From: Myxococcales bacterium
Lineage (GTDB): Bacteria > Myxococcota > Myxococcia > Myxococcales > Myxococcaceae
Length of the DNA stretch: 64,000 bases
Assembly: GCA_020846875.1 (NCBI GenBank)
Contig: JADLDB010000113.1
Coordinates: 62,001 to 126,000 of the forward strand
Direction: 5' to 3'
The translations under genes were made by a program, and so were the position numbers. Positions 8,534 to 15,770 of this stretch are shown here, piece by piece (the stretch's first letter is position 1; the number at the start of each line of letters is the position of its first letter). The notes under the pieces were generated by a model that saw only the letters and a program-made list of their open reading frames with translations, was not told where the DNA came from and searched no databases.

Positions 8534-10633
8534 CTACAGGACGGTGACGGGCACGCCCACCTCGGGCTTCTTGAGGGCGTCGAGGGCGGCCTGGCCGATC
8601 GCCTGCTTCAGCTTCGCGATTCCGGCCGAGTCCCCGGCGTAGTTGTGGCCGGTGTGGGCGGCGAGCGCGCTGGAGACGTCGGCCAGAGAGATGGTGTCGG
8701 GGAAGTTGTAGCGCTTCAAGAAGTTGGACCACACCTCGCTGTCCCGGTAGCCCTCGTCGACGGACAGCGACTGCCCGAAGGCGAGCATGCCGGCCAGCTT
8801 GGCGTCCACCGGATCCATGCGCAGCTTGCCGGTGTCCTGCATCCACCGGTTGAACTCGTAGATGGTGGTGGCGCGCATCGCCTCTTCGCTCATGTGCGAG
8901 TACCGCGCGTTGAAGGACATGACGTACTCCGTCTTGCCGTCCTTCCCCTTCTGCTCGGTGAAGCGCACCACGTCCTTCGCTTCGCCCATCTTCGGCTCGT
9001 ACCAGCCGCCGGCCACCACCTTCGAGTCGGGGTTGACGCGATCGAGGATCCCGCTGAACTCGCTCAGCGTGTTGATCATGTTCGCCGACACCAGCACCTT
9101 GGTGCCGTCCAGCACCGAGGCGTCGCGGGTCTGCTTCACCGGCTGGAACTCGCGCGCGGTGTCCTCGGGCACCTTGAAGGTGGAGTAGTTGAAGTGCTTG
9201 TCCAGGTAGTCGGCCTGGCCGTCGTTGTCGCGGTCCAGCACCTTCTCGCGCGTCTGGGTGGAGATCGGCGTCAGGTAGTTGTCCCAGGTGCGGCCCCAGC
9301 CGATGTCGGCGGCCGCGTTCATGTCCTTGTGCAGCTTCGTCCAGTCGGCGCGCTCGCTGATCCCGTTCACCAGCGCCATCAGCGCCTGCACCCCTTCACC
9401 GCGCGTCATCTGCCCGCTGCCGTCGGTGTAGAAGTTCGACGCCGCGTAGGTGGTGACCACCTGGGTGTTGCCGTACTTCTCCTTCACCCGGTCCAGCACG
9501 CCCTTGCCCACGCACAGGTTGTAGAAGAGCAGCTTGCCGTCGCCCGCGTCGGGCGCCTCGGGGCCGTTCCTCACCGACGACGACATGCTCCGGCCCCAGT
9601 TGGAGTGGCCGTCGTAGCCCACCACCTGCACGTTGGGATCGTTCATCGGCGAGAGGATGTTGCTGCCCCCCTCGCGCACCGAGATGCGGAAGGTCGTCTC
9701 GCCCACGCCCGGCTTGGTGATCTTCGCCTCGTAGGTGGTGACGCCGTACTGGTTCTCAGCGCCCACCGCCTTGAAGCCGTGCTGCTTCAGGTAATTGGTG
9801 AAGCCCTTCCAGAACTCGCCCTGGCCCACCGTCCACGACAGGTTGACCGTCTTGTTCCCGTTGGCGAACCACTTGTCGTACGGCGGCTTCGTGGGCGCGA
9901 GCTCCTTGAGCAACCGGTCGGAGATGGCCTTCACGTCGCCCGACTGAGCTGCCGGCGCGTTCGAGAGGTGGAAGATCAGGTTGTCGCGCAGGCGCGGATC
10001 CGTCTCCGCCTTCACCAGCGCCTCGTAGGTCTGCGCCACCTGGCCGCGGAGCGCGGGCTCGCTGGAGGCGTTCATCAGGTCGAGCAGCACGGCCCCGGCC
10101 GAGGCGCGCAGCTGGAGCGCCTGGTTCTTGTCCAGGCCCGCGGGCGGCTGACCGTCGGCCGGCACGCGCGCCAGCGACACCTTGAGCTGCTCGAAGGTCT
10201 TCTCCCGCAGGGCGAGCGGGGCTTTCCCCAGCATCGGCTCCTTCGCGTTGTCCGCGACCTCGGCGGCCTTGAAGAGCGCGTCGCCCAGCTCCACGTCGTT
10301 GGCGGGCGACTTGCCGTCGGCGCTGGTGGTGAAGACGCCGCTGGCGTTGAGCCACACCGGGCGGTTGCCCCCGGCGGGATCCAGGTTGATCGGCTGCGTG
10401 CCCGGGGGCGGAGGCGGGGGCGGCTGCGGGGTGACGAGCTGCTTGATCACGTCCAGCGCGCCGGGGGCGAAGGAGTCGGCGTACTTCGCCACGATCGCCC
10501 GCAGCGCCGTCTTCTCGCTGGAGCTGACGATGCCGTTCTTCTGGGCCTGGGCGACGACCTGCTTCGCCTCGTCGAGGGTGAAGTTGCGATCGGCGGCGAA
10601 GCGCTCGCCCATGCGGCGGATGGTGGTGCTCAT
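8534..10633 (-). CDS. Uncharacterised 699-aa protein with possible clan-CD-like His/Cys pair
   Basis: Start chosen at ATG 10633 behind GGGGAG; an in-frame start 90 bp earlier gives only low-complexity sequence. Residues 17-68 form a helical module with SSSEK that resembles residues 57-101 of the calpain-like neighbour. A Pro-rich linker (70-79) follows. Around residues 330-380 a hydrophobic strand runs into GYDGHSNWG (His343), and a second strand ends in LLFYNLCVGKG (Cys374). That strand-His and strand-Cys arrangement recalls caspase/gingipain-type clan CD peptidases, but the match is by eye only. No signal peptide. Probably co-regulated with the calpain-like gene. Family otherwise unrecognised. 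Confidence 0.6.
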   Translation of the reverse strand: MSTTIRRMGERFAADRNFTLDEAKQVVAQAQKNGIVSSSEKTALRAIVAKYADSFAPGALDVIKQLVTPQPPPPPPPGTQPINLDPAGGNRPVWLNASGVFTTSADGKSPANDVELGDALFKAAEVADNAKEPMLGKAPLALREKTFEQLKVSLARVPADGQPPAGLDKNQALQLRASAGAVLLDLMNASSEPALRGQVAQTYEALVKAETDPRLRDNLIFHLSNAPAAQSGDVKAISDRLLKELAPTKPPYDKWFANGNKTVNLSWTVGQGEFWKGFTNYLKQHGFKAVGAENQYGVTTYEAKITKPGVGETTFRISVREGGSNILSPMNDPNVQVVGYDGHSNWGRSMSSSVRNGPEAPDAGDGKLLFYNLCVGKGVLDRVKEKYGNTQVVTTYAASNFYTDGSGQMTRGEGVQALMALVNGISERADWTKLHKDMNAAADIGWGRTWDNYLTPISTQTREKVLDRDNDGQADYLDKHFNYSTFKVPEDTAREFQPVKQTRDASVLDGTKVLVSANMINTLSEFSGILDRVNPDSKVVAGGWYEPKMGEAKDVVRFTEQKGKDGKTEYVMSFNARYSHMSEEAMRATTIYEFNRWMQDTGKLRMDPVDAKLAGMLAFGQSLSVDEGYRDSEVWSNFLKRYNFPDTISLADVSSALAAHTGHNYAGDSAGIAKLKQAIGQAALDALKKPEVGVPVTVL

Positions 10634-10789
10634 GCGTGCTCCCCTTACGACGGCAATGAGTGGTTCGGACCGCTTATCACGACCCCCGGGCCTGCGCGCG
10701 TGCGCAAGCCCTGGATTCGTCACGGGCGGGAGACGGGCGGCGTTCGCTTTGTTTGCGGCCGGTTGTGCCCCACAATCGGGAGCGTGGAC

Positions 10790-11296
10790 GTGACCATTTC
10801 AGAGGCCCAGCCTTCCGACGCCGATCGCATCGCGGCGCTGCACGTCGCGGCGTGGAAGTGGGCGTACAAGGAGCTCCTGCCGGCGGAGTACCTGGCCAGC
10901 CTGGACGTGGAGCAGCGCGCGGTGATGTGGAAGGGCGCGCTGCAGACGCCGGCGATCAAGGTGTGGCTCGCGTTCTTCGGGGACGAGCTCGCGGGCTTCG
11001 CCGCCACCGGACCGTCACGGGACACGGGGGCTGGCACCTCGACGGGAGAGCTGGGCGCCCTGTACGTGAAGGAGGACCGCGCGCACATGGGGGTGGGATC
11101 CGCGCTGCTCGCCGCCTGCGTGAAGGATCTCCATGGCCGGGGCTTCCACCCGCTCACCGCCTGGAGCTTCGAGAAGAACACCCGCGCGCAGGCCTTCTAC
11201 GAGAAGCACGGCTGGTCGAAGGACGGGCAGAGCCGGGTCGAGACCTTCGCCGGGAAGGCCGTGCGCGAAGTCCGCTTCCACCTGAGCCGGAAGTGA
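10790..11296 (+). CDS. GNAT-family N-acetyltransferase
   Basis: A 168-residue GCN5-related acetyltransferase. The N-terminal segment ITISEAQPSDADRIAALHVAAWKWAYKELLP is typical of motif C. The acetyl-CoA loop follows beta-strand 4 (LYVKEDRAHMGVGSALLAA, a Q/RxxGxG/A variant), and the C-terminus has NTRAQAFYEKHGW. I choose the GTG at 10790 because GGGAG (10778-10782) is then 7 nt away; the GTG at 10784 would be too close. The acetyl acceptor is unknown. It overlaps the next gene by GTGA and is divergent from the 699-aa gene across a 156-bp promoter region. Confidence 0.85.
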   Translation: MTISEAQPSDADRIAALHVAAWKWAYKELLPAEYLASLDVEQRAVMWKGALQTPAIKVWLAFFGDELAGFAATGPSRDTGAGTSTGELGALYVKEDRAHMGVGSALLAACVKDLHGRGFHPLTAWSFEKNTRAQAFYEKHGWSKDGQSRVETFAGKAVREVRFHLSRK

Positions 11297-12021
11297 GCCC
11301 CGAGCGCACCAGCCCTCCGCAGCTCCCCGGCAGCTCGCAGGAGGAGGTGGAGGAGATCCTCCAGCGCGCCACCGAGCTGGAGCGGGTGCGGCAGGTGGAG
11401 AAGGCGGGCCTGTCCCAGGCGGACATCGAGGCGCTGGCCCGGGAGTCGGGGCTCGATCCCACCGTGCTCAAACGGGCCGCCCGGGACGTGGCCCAGCGCA
11501 GGCAGGACAAGGGCAACGTCTTCATCGGCGCGCCGACGCGCCGCACCTTCGAGCGGGTGGTGGACGGGGAGCTGAGCGCCGACCAACACGAGCAGCTGGC
11601 GGCAGAGATCGTCGAGGCGGTGCGCGGGCTGACTCCCTTCTCGGGACAATTGGCCGCGGTGGGCCGCACGCTGACCTGGAACGGGATGACGACCGGGGGC
11701 CTGGTGTCGATCTCGGTCATCCCCCGCGACGGGAAGACGGTCATCCGCGTGGAGGTGAACGCGCGGCAACTGGCGGGAGGCCTCTTCGGCGGGATCGTCG
11801 GCGGCGTGGGTGGTGGGCTGGGCCCGAACGTCGGGTGGATCCTCCCGGGTGTGCTGCACTGGCCGGTGGCCGCGGGCATGGTCGGCGCGACCGCGGTGGT
11901 GGTGGGCGCGTGGGCCATCGCACGGGCGGCGTTCAAGTCGCGGGTGACCCGGGTGTACGACGTGATGTCGGCGCTGGCCGACTCCCTCGAGGATCGCACC
12001 TCGAAGCTGGTCGTGAGGTAG
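11293..12021 (+). CDS. Hypothetical protein with two C-terminal membrane segments
   Basis: A 242-residue protein whose GTG start overlaps the acetyltransferase stop (GTGA). Residues about 12-60 are helical and charged, with the repeat-like phrase LSQADIEALARESGLDPTVLKRAARDV, a pattern common next to small bacterial membrane modules. A beta-rich region (about 80-155) precedes two Gly-rich hydrophobic helices (about 160-185 and 195-215) and a short tail. It probably sits in the inner membrane with the N-terminal domain in the cytoplasm. I do not recognise a named family. Translational coupling suggests a function linked to the acetyltransferase. Confidence 0.65.
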   Translation: MSPERTSPPQLPGSSQEEVEEILQRATELERVRQVEKAGLSQADIEALARESGLDPTVLKRAARDVAQRRQDKGNVFIGAPTRRTFERVVDGELSADQHEQLAAEIVEAVRGLTPFSGQLAAVGRTLTWNGMTTGGLVSISVIPRDGKTVIRVEVNARQLAGGLFGGIVGGVGGGLGPNVGWILPGVLHWPVAAGMVGATAVVVGAWAIARAAFKSRVTRVYDVMSALADSLEDRTSKLVVR

Positions 12022-12173
12022 CCGACAGGCGAACTGGTTGTGCTTTTGCCGGGTCGGAGCTTGTTTCGATGACTTGCTCCCGTACTGGATCTTGACGAGG
12101 TAGCGCTTCCGTCCGCGGCTCGCCTTCGAGGTAGTTTGGCGGTGTCGGGGATCCGACGTGACGGCCGCGGACC

Positions 12174-12193
12174 AAGGCGAGGATACTCGCCTT
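12174..12193. promoter_or_regulatory. Perfect palindrome directly before the start of the beta-helix gene
   Basis: AAGGCGAGGATACTCGCCTT: an 8-bp perfect stem with a GATA loop, ending one base before ATG 12195. It covers the only Shine-Dalgarno-like bases (AAGGCGAGG), so it could hide the ribosome site in RNA or act as a DNA operator. Confidence 0.45.
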
Positions 12194-12194
12194 C

Positions 12195-14054
12195 ATGCGC
12201 TCTGCCTCGACCCTGGTCACCTTCCTCGCCGTGCCGTGCCTGGCTGCGACGATTCCCGTGGGACCCTCACGCGCCATCACCCAGCTCAGCGCGGTGAACC
12301 AGAGCCAGGTGATGCCCGGGGACGTCATCGAGGTGGACGGAAACGCCACCTACCAGCCGGTGCGGTGGACGCGCTCGGGCGCGGCGGGCAATCCGATCGT
12401 CATTCGCGGCCTGCGGGCCGCCGGCGCGCGGCCGAGGATCATGGGCGGCACCAACACCATCGAGGTGGAAGCGGATCACGTGGTGGTCGAGGGCTTCGAG
12501 CTCACCGGCGGCAGCTTCCGGTGCTTCTTCCACCACGGCGATGATCTGGTGCTGCGCGACAGCGTCGTGCACGACTGCCCGGCGCACGGGGTGCTGGGCG
12601 CCGACCAGGGCTCGGGCAGCCTGCTGATGGAATATGTGGAGGTGCACCACTGCGGGAACGGCACGTCCCAGCACCAGATCTACATGGCGACGGACGAGGT
12701 GGCGCACCCGGGCGCGGTGTTCCGCATGCAGCACTGCTACGTGCACGACGCGACCGGGGGGAACAACGTGAAGTCGCGCGCGGAGCGGAACGAGATCTAC
12801 TTCAACTGGATCGAGGGCGCGCAGTACCACGAGCTGGAGCTGATCGGCCCGGATCCCAACGGCGCGGCGGCGGGCTGGACGATCGACTTGAAGCGCGAGG
12901 ACTCGGACGTGGTGGGGAACGTGCTCAAGAAGACGGCCACGACGTACGTGGCGCGGATCGGCGGCGACGCGACGGGGTGGTCGAAGGGGCGCTACCGCTT
13001 CGTGAACAACACGATCATCGTCAGGCCGGGCGGCAGCGCGGTGTTCCGGCTCTTCGACGAGCTCGAGAGCGTGGAGATGCACAACAACGTGATCGTCGTC
13101 GACGGGACCGGCGCACCGAACGTACTGCGCGCGAACGCGGCAGAGATGCAGTGGGTGGGCATGGTGCGCAGGCTGTCGGGCTCCAACAACTGGCTGCCGG
13201 CGAACGCGACCAACGTGCCCATGGAGTGGACGGCGATGATCAGCGGCGCGTCGCCGGGCCTCGCCAATGTGGCGATGAACGATCCGCGCCCGGTGGTGGG
13301 CAGCCCCCTCATCGACGCCGCCACCACGACGATGCCTTCGCCTCCCGGAGCGGTGTTTCCGAACCCGCTGGCGGTGCCCACGCATGAGCCGCCGCTGCGG
13401 GTGTTGATGACGGGCGCTGCGCCGGTGCGGCCGGCGGCGGGTGCGCTCGACGTGGGTGCGTACGAGTTCGATCCGGGATCCGACGGAGGTACGGGCGGCG
13501 GCGCAGGAGGAGGCGGCGCGACGGGAGGAGGAGGCGGCGCGACGGGAGGAGGAGGCGGCGCGACGGGAGGAGGAGGCGGCGCGACGGGTGGAGGCGGCGG
13601 CGCGACGGGTGGAGGCGGCGGCGCGACGGGAGGAGGAGGCGGCGCGACGGGAGGAGGAGGCGGCGCGACGGGAGGAGGCGGGGGTGCGACGGGTGGAGGC
13701 GGCGGCGCGACGGGTGGCGGCGGCGGCGCGACGGGCGGCGGCGGGGGTGCGACGGGAGGAGGCGGCAGCGCAACGGGAGGAGGCGGCGGCGCGACGGGTG
13801 GAGGCGGCGGCGCGACGGGTGGAGGTGGCGGCGCGACGGGTGGAGGCGGGGGCGCGACGGGTGGAGGTGGCGGCGCGACGGGTGGAGGTGGCGGTGAGGT
13901 CGACGGGGGCGCCGGCGGTGGGACAGGAGGAGGGGGCGAGGCGGTGGCGGGTGGCTGCGGCTGCACGTCGGGTGGAGAGGCCGGCGCGTTGCTCCTCGCG
14001 TTCAGCCTGGCCCTGCGTCGACGAGGTACGGCGCGCTCCCGGCGCGCCGCATGA
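12195..14054 (+). CDS. Surface parallel beta-helix protein with Gly-rich repeat stalk and MYXO-CTERM tail
   Basis: A 619-residue secreted protein. Residues 1-27 look like a Sec signal peptide (MRSASTLVTFLAVPCLA...). Residues about 30-430 read as a right-handed parallel beta-helix of the pectate-lyase/polysaccharide-lyase-6-like type: repeated strands with IVIRGLRA, VVVEGFELTGG, LVLRDSVVHDCP, HNNVIVVDG and asparagine ladders. Residues about 435-570 are a near-perfect GGGGGAT repeat (18 DNA units). The C-terminus (CGCTSGGEAGALLLAF..., then RRR) fits the MYXO-CTERM sorting signal processed by rhombosortase, predicting display on the cell surface. The repeat likely acts as a flexible stalk. The polysaccharide substrate, if any, is unknown. 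Confidence 0.8.
   Translation: MRSASTLVTFLAVPCLAATIPVGPSRAITQLSAVNQSQVMPGDVIEVDGNATYQPVRWTRSGAAGNPIVIRGLRAAGARPRIMGGTNTIEVEADHVVVEGFELTGGSFRCFFHHGDDLVLRDSVVHDCPAHGVLGADQGSGSLLMEYVEVHHCGNGTSQHQIYMATDEVAHPGAVFRMQHCYVHDATGGNNVKSRAERNEIYFNWIEGAQYHELELIGPDPNGAAAGWTIDLKREDSDVVGNVLKKTATTYVARIGGDATGWSKGRYRFVNNTIIVRPGGSAVFRLFDELESVEMHNNVIVVDGTGAPNVLRANAAEMQWVGMVRRLSGSNNWLPANATNVPMEWTAMISGASPGLANVAMNDPRPVVGSPLIDAATTTMPSPPGAVFPNPLAVPTHEPPLRVLMTGAAPVRPAAGALDVGAYEFDPGSDGGTGGGAGGGGATGGGGGATGGGGGATGGGGGATGGGGGATGGGGGATGGGGGATGGGGGATGGGGGATGGGGGATGGGGGATGGGGGATGGGGSATGGGGGATGGGGGATGGGGGATGGGGGATGGGGGATGGGGGEVDGGAGGGTGGGGEAVAGGCGCTSGGEAGALLLAFSLALRRRGTARSRRAA
13507..13896 (+). repeat. 21-bp tandem repeat (18 units) encoding GGGGGAT
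   Basis: Eighteen in-frame copies of a 21-bp unit built on GGCGGCGCGACGGGNGGAGG, differing mainly at third positions; one unit encodes Ser in place of Gly (GCAACG version near 13770). The unit length is a multiple of three, so copy-number change would lengthen or shorten the stalk without shifting the frame. Confidence 0.95.
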
Positions 14055-14078
14055 CTCGCGCGGAGGCGCCGTTCGGGA

Positions 14079-15215
14079 TCAGCCCTTGAGGACCACGAGC
14101 GGCTCGAGGCGCAGCACCGCCGAGACGAGGTCCACCTCGTCGTCCAGCACCTCCGCGATGTCGCGGTAGGCGGTGGGCGCCTCCTCGACCAGGGACTCCA
14201 GGCGCGTTGAGTCGAAGACCACCCGCCGCAGTTGCTGCTCCAGCCTTCGAGGAGCAATCCGGGCGCGCGCCTCTCGTCGGGTGAGAACCCGCCCCGCACC
14301 GTGCGACGCCGATCGGAACGCGAGCTCGCAGGCCAGTCCGCGCACGAGGTACGACGCCGTTCCCATCGAGCCGGGAATGAGCGCGAGCTGATCCACCGGC
14401 GCCGCGATCGCCCCCTTCCGGTGGACCAGCAGCGACTCACCGAAGTGCTCCTCGCGGGCGACGAAGTTGTGGTGCACGTCAAGGTGCGTGTCCGGCTCCG
14501 GCGAGACTGCGAGCTCGTGCGCCACCACCTCGGTCGCAACGCGCAGCAGCTCATCGCGGTTCGCGCGCGCGAAGCGCAACGCCCACTCGACGTCGTGCAG
14601 ACACGCTGCGCCCGGCTCCGTCGCCAGCGGAAGCGAGCCCAGCGGCCCGCCCGCCGCCCGCAAGTGGTGCCGGCCGATCGCCGCTCCCAGCCCGCGCGAG
14701 CCGGAGTGCACCAACAGCCAGAGGCCACCGTCGTGGGAGCGGTCGAGCTCCAAGAAGTGGTTACCTCCCCCGAGCGTGCCCAGGTCTCTGGGCTCGAGCC
14801 TCCGCCGCCTGTGCTCGAGGTCGCGCGTCGACAGCTCGCCGGACAGCGCGACTCCAGCCCAGCTCCTCCGATGACGCTCGTCACCGACGGGTATCCGCTC
14901 CGTCCACCCGCGGAGGACGCGCTCGAGCGCCACGCGCGGCACGGCCGACGCCGCCGCGGCGAAGCGGAGCGCAGCGACGCCACAGCCGAGATCGCCACCC
15001 AGCGCTCCAGGGACGACCTCGTCGCGCGTGGCGAACACCGTGCCGACCGCGATGCCTTCTGACACGTGCGCGTCCGGCATCGCCGCGACGTGGTGCGCGA
15101 TCCAGGGCTGCTCGGCCACGCGGGTGAGCTGCCGCTCCGTATCGCGATGGAGCGTCGTCGACCACGCGAACACCGGCGCCCCGCGCGACTCGAGGCGCCT
15201 TGGGAGGCCGCTCAA
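14079..15215 (-). CDS. rtcB: RtcB-family RNA-splicing ligase
   Basis: A 378-residue GTP- and Mn-dependent ligase that joins RNA 2',3'-cyclic-phosphate or 3'-phosphate ends to 5'-OH ends. All family motifs are present: MPDAHVSEGIAVG, GGDLGCGV (metal ligands Asp75 and Cys78), GGGNHFLEL (His153), VHSGSRG (His170), HHNF (His249/250), PGSMGTASY, and SASHGAGRVLTR with the guanylated His305. It is shorter than E. coli RtcB (408 aa), like the RtcB2-type branch. Its start overlaps the rbfA stop by 4 bp, so ligase and ribosome-maturation factor are translationally coupled. No archease, RtcA or Ro60 gene is present nearby. The context suggests rRNA repair or ribosome quality control. Confidence 0.92.
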   Translation of the reverse strand: MSGLPRRLESRGAPVFAWSTTLHRDTERQLTRVAEQPWIAHHVAAMPDAHVSEGIAVGTVFATRDEVVPGALGGDLGCGVAALRFAAAASAVPRVALERVLRGWTERIPVGDERHRRSWAGVALSGELSTRDLEHRRRRLEPRDLGTLGGGNHFLELDRSHDGGLWLLVHSGSRGLGAAIGRHHLRAAGGPLGSLPLATEPGAACLHDVEWALRFARANRDELLRVATEVVAHELAVSPEPDTHLDVHHNFVAREEHFGESLLVHRKGAIAAPVDQLALIPGSMGTASYLVRGLACELAFRSASHGAGRVLTRREARARIAPRRLEQQLRRVVFDSTRLESLVEEAPTAYRDIAEVLDDEVDLVSAVLRLEPLVVLKG

Positions 15216-15547
15216 GACGCACCTCCCGCGACGACCCCGAGCGAGATGAACTTCAGCCGCGGAGTCCGCTTCCAGTGGAGCGACTCCGCGAGGCGCGCTC
15301 GAAGGAAACCGCTCGCCCGCTCGAGCGCTTCTTCGAGACCGGGATCTTCCAGGCGCTGGGCGTACGCCACCCGTGCCGTGCTCCCGTCCGCTGAGAGCTG
15401 CGCCGCGACGATGGTGATCGAGATGAGACGCGGATCGATCAGCTCGATCCGGAAAAGGGTTCGAAGCTCTTCGAGCAACAGCACCTCGTGTTGCTGGTGA
15501 TGGAATGCGACGGCGCGCCCGCGAGGGCGACGGGTGTGGTTGGTCAT
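15212..15547 (-). CDS. rbfA: Ribosome-binding factor A (RbfA), first gene of rbfA-rtcB
   Basis: A 111-residue KH-type 30S maturation factor. Recognisable segments are VLLLEELRTLFRIELIDPRL (E. coli: IALILQREIKDPRL), the strand ADGSTARVAYA, and ALERASGFLRARLAESLHWKRTPRLKFI, matching the RbfA helix-kink-helix core. The usual rbfA context is nusA-infB-rbfA-truB; here it is coupled to rtcB, so this may be a second, specialised copy. The only purine-rich ribosome site, AGGA, lies in the 3' arm of a long inverted repeat (15556-15565), which could control translation. RbfA acts near the 3' end and decoding region of 16S rRNA, a frequent target of ribotoxins. Confidence 0.88.
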   Translation of the reverse strand: MTNHTRRPRGRAVAFHHQQHEVLLLEELRTLFRIELIDPRLISITIVAAQLSADGSTARVAYAQRLEDPGLEEALERASGFLRARLAESLHWKRTPRLKFISLGVVAGGAS

Positions 15548-15555
15548 TGGATCAG

Positions 15556-15688
15556 ACAGGTTCCTGGCTGGCGCGCGCTGATGCGCCAGCGGGTGAATCG
15601 GACTGCGCCCGGAGAGCCTGCTGAGCGACGGCGGAGTGCCGCCGCGTTACTTCGCAGCCTTCCCGGGGCGCGTGGCGAAGGAACCTGT
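15556..15688. ncRNA. Candidate structured RNA or structured 5' leader upstream of rbfA-rtcB
   Basis: A 10-bp perfect inverted repeat, ACAGGTTCCT (15556-15565) and AGGAACCTGT (15679-15688), encloses 113 nt that fold into further stems: 15567-15574/15583-15590, 15591-15595/15606-15610, 15629-15634/15639-15644, and 15650-15655/15675-15680 (the last competing with the closing stem). One stem needs a G-U pair that exists only on the plus strand, mildly favouring a plus-strand RNA. On the minus strand the element would be the rbfA leader and would hide its AGGA ribosome site. The gap (15548-15770) holds no ORF. Structured Y-RNA-like genes are known near rtcB in other bacteria, but no tRNA-like domain is evident here. 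Confidence 0.4.
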
Positions 15689-15770
15689 GCTCACACGATC
15701 CATGACGCACCTCCGGCAAAGGGTGGGATGACGACGAGGGGATAGCACGATCCTGACCGTGCCCGGGAGA

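Noticed and set aside
13507-13896. Regular repeat considered as CRISPR
   Set aside because: Units are contiguous without spacers, are multiples of three and encode a continuous Gly-rich peptide in frame.
15556-15688. tRNA or tRNA-like gene in the structured element
   Set aside because: No acceptor ending in CCA, no T-arm GTTCRAAT and no anticodon arm at the right spacing were found.
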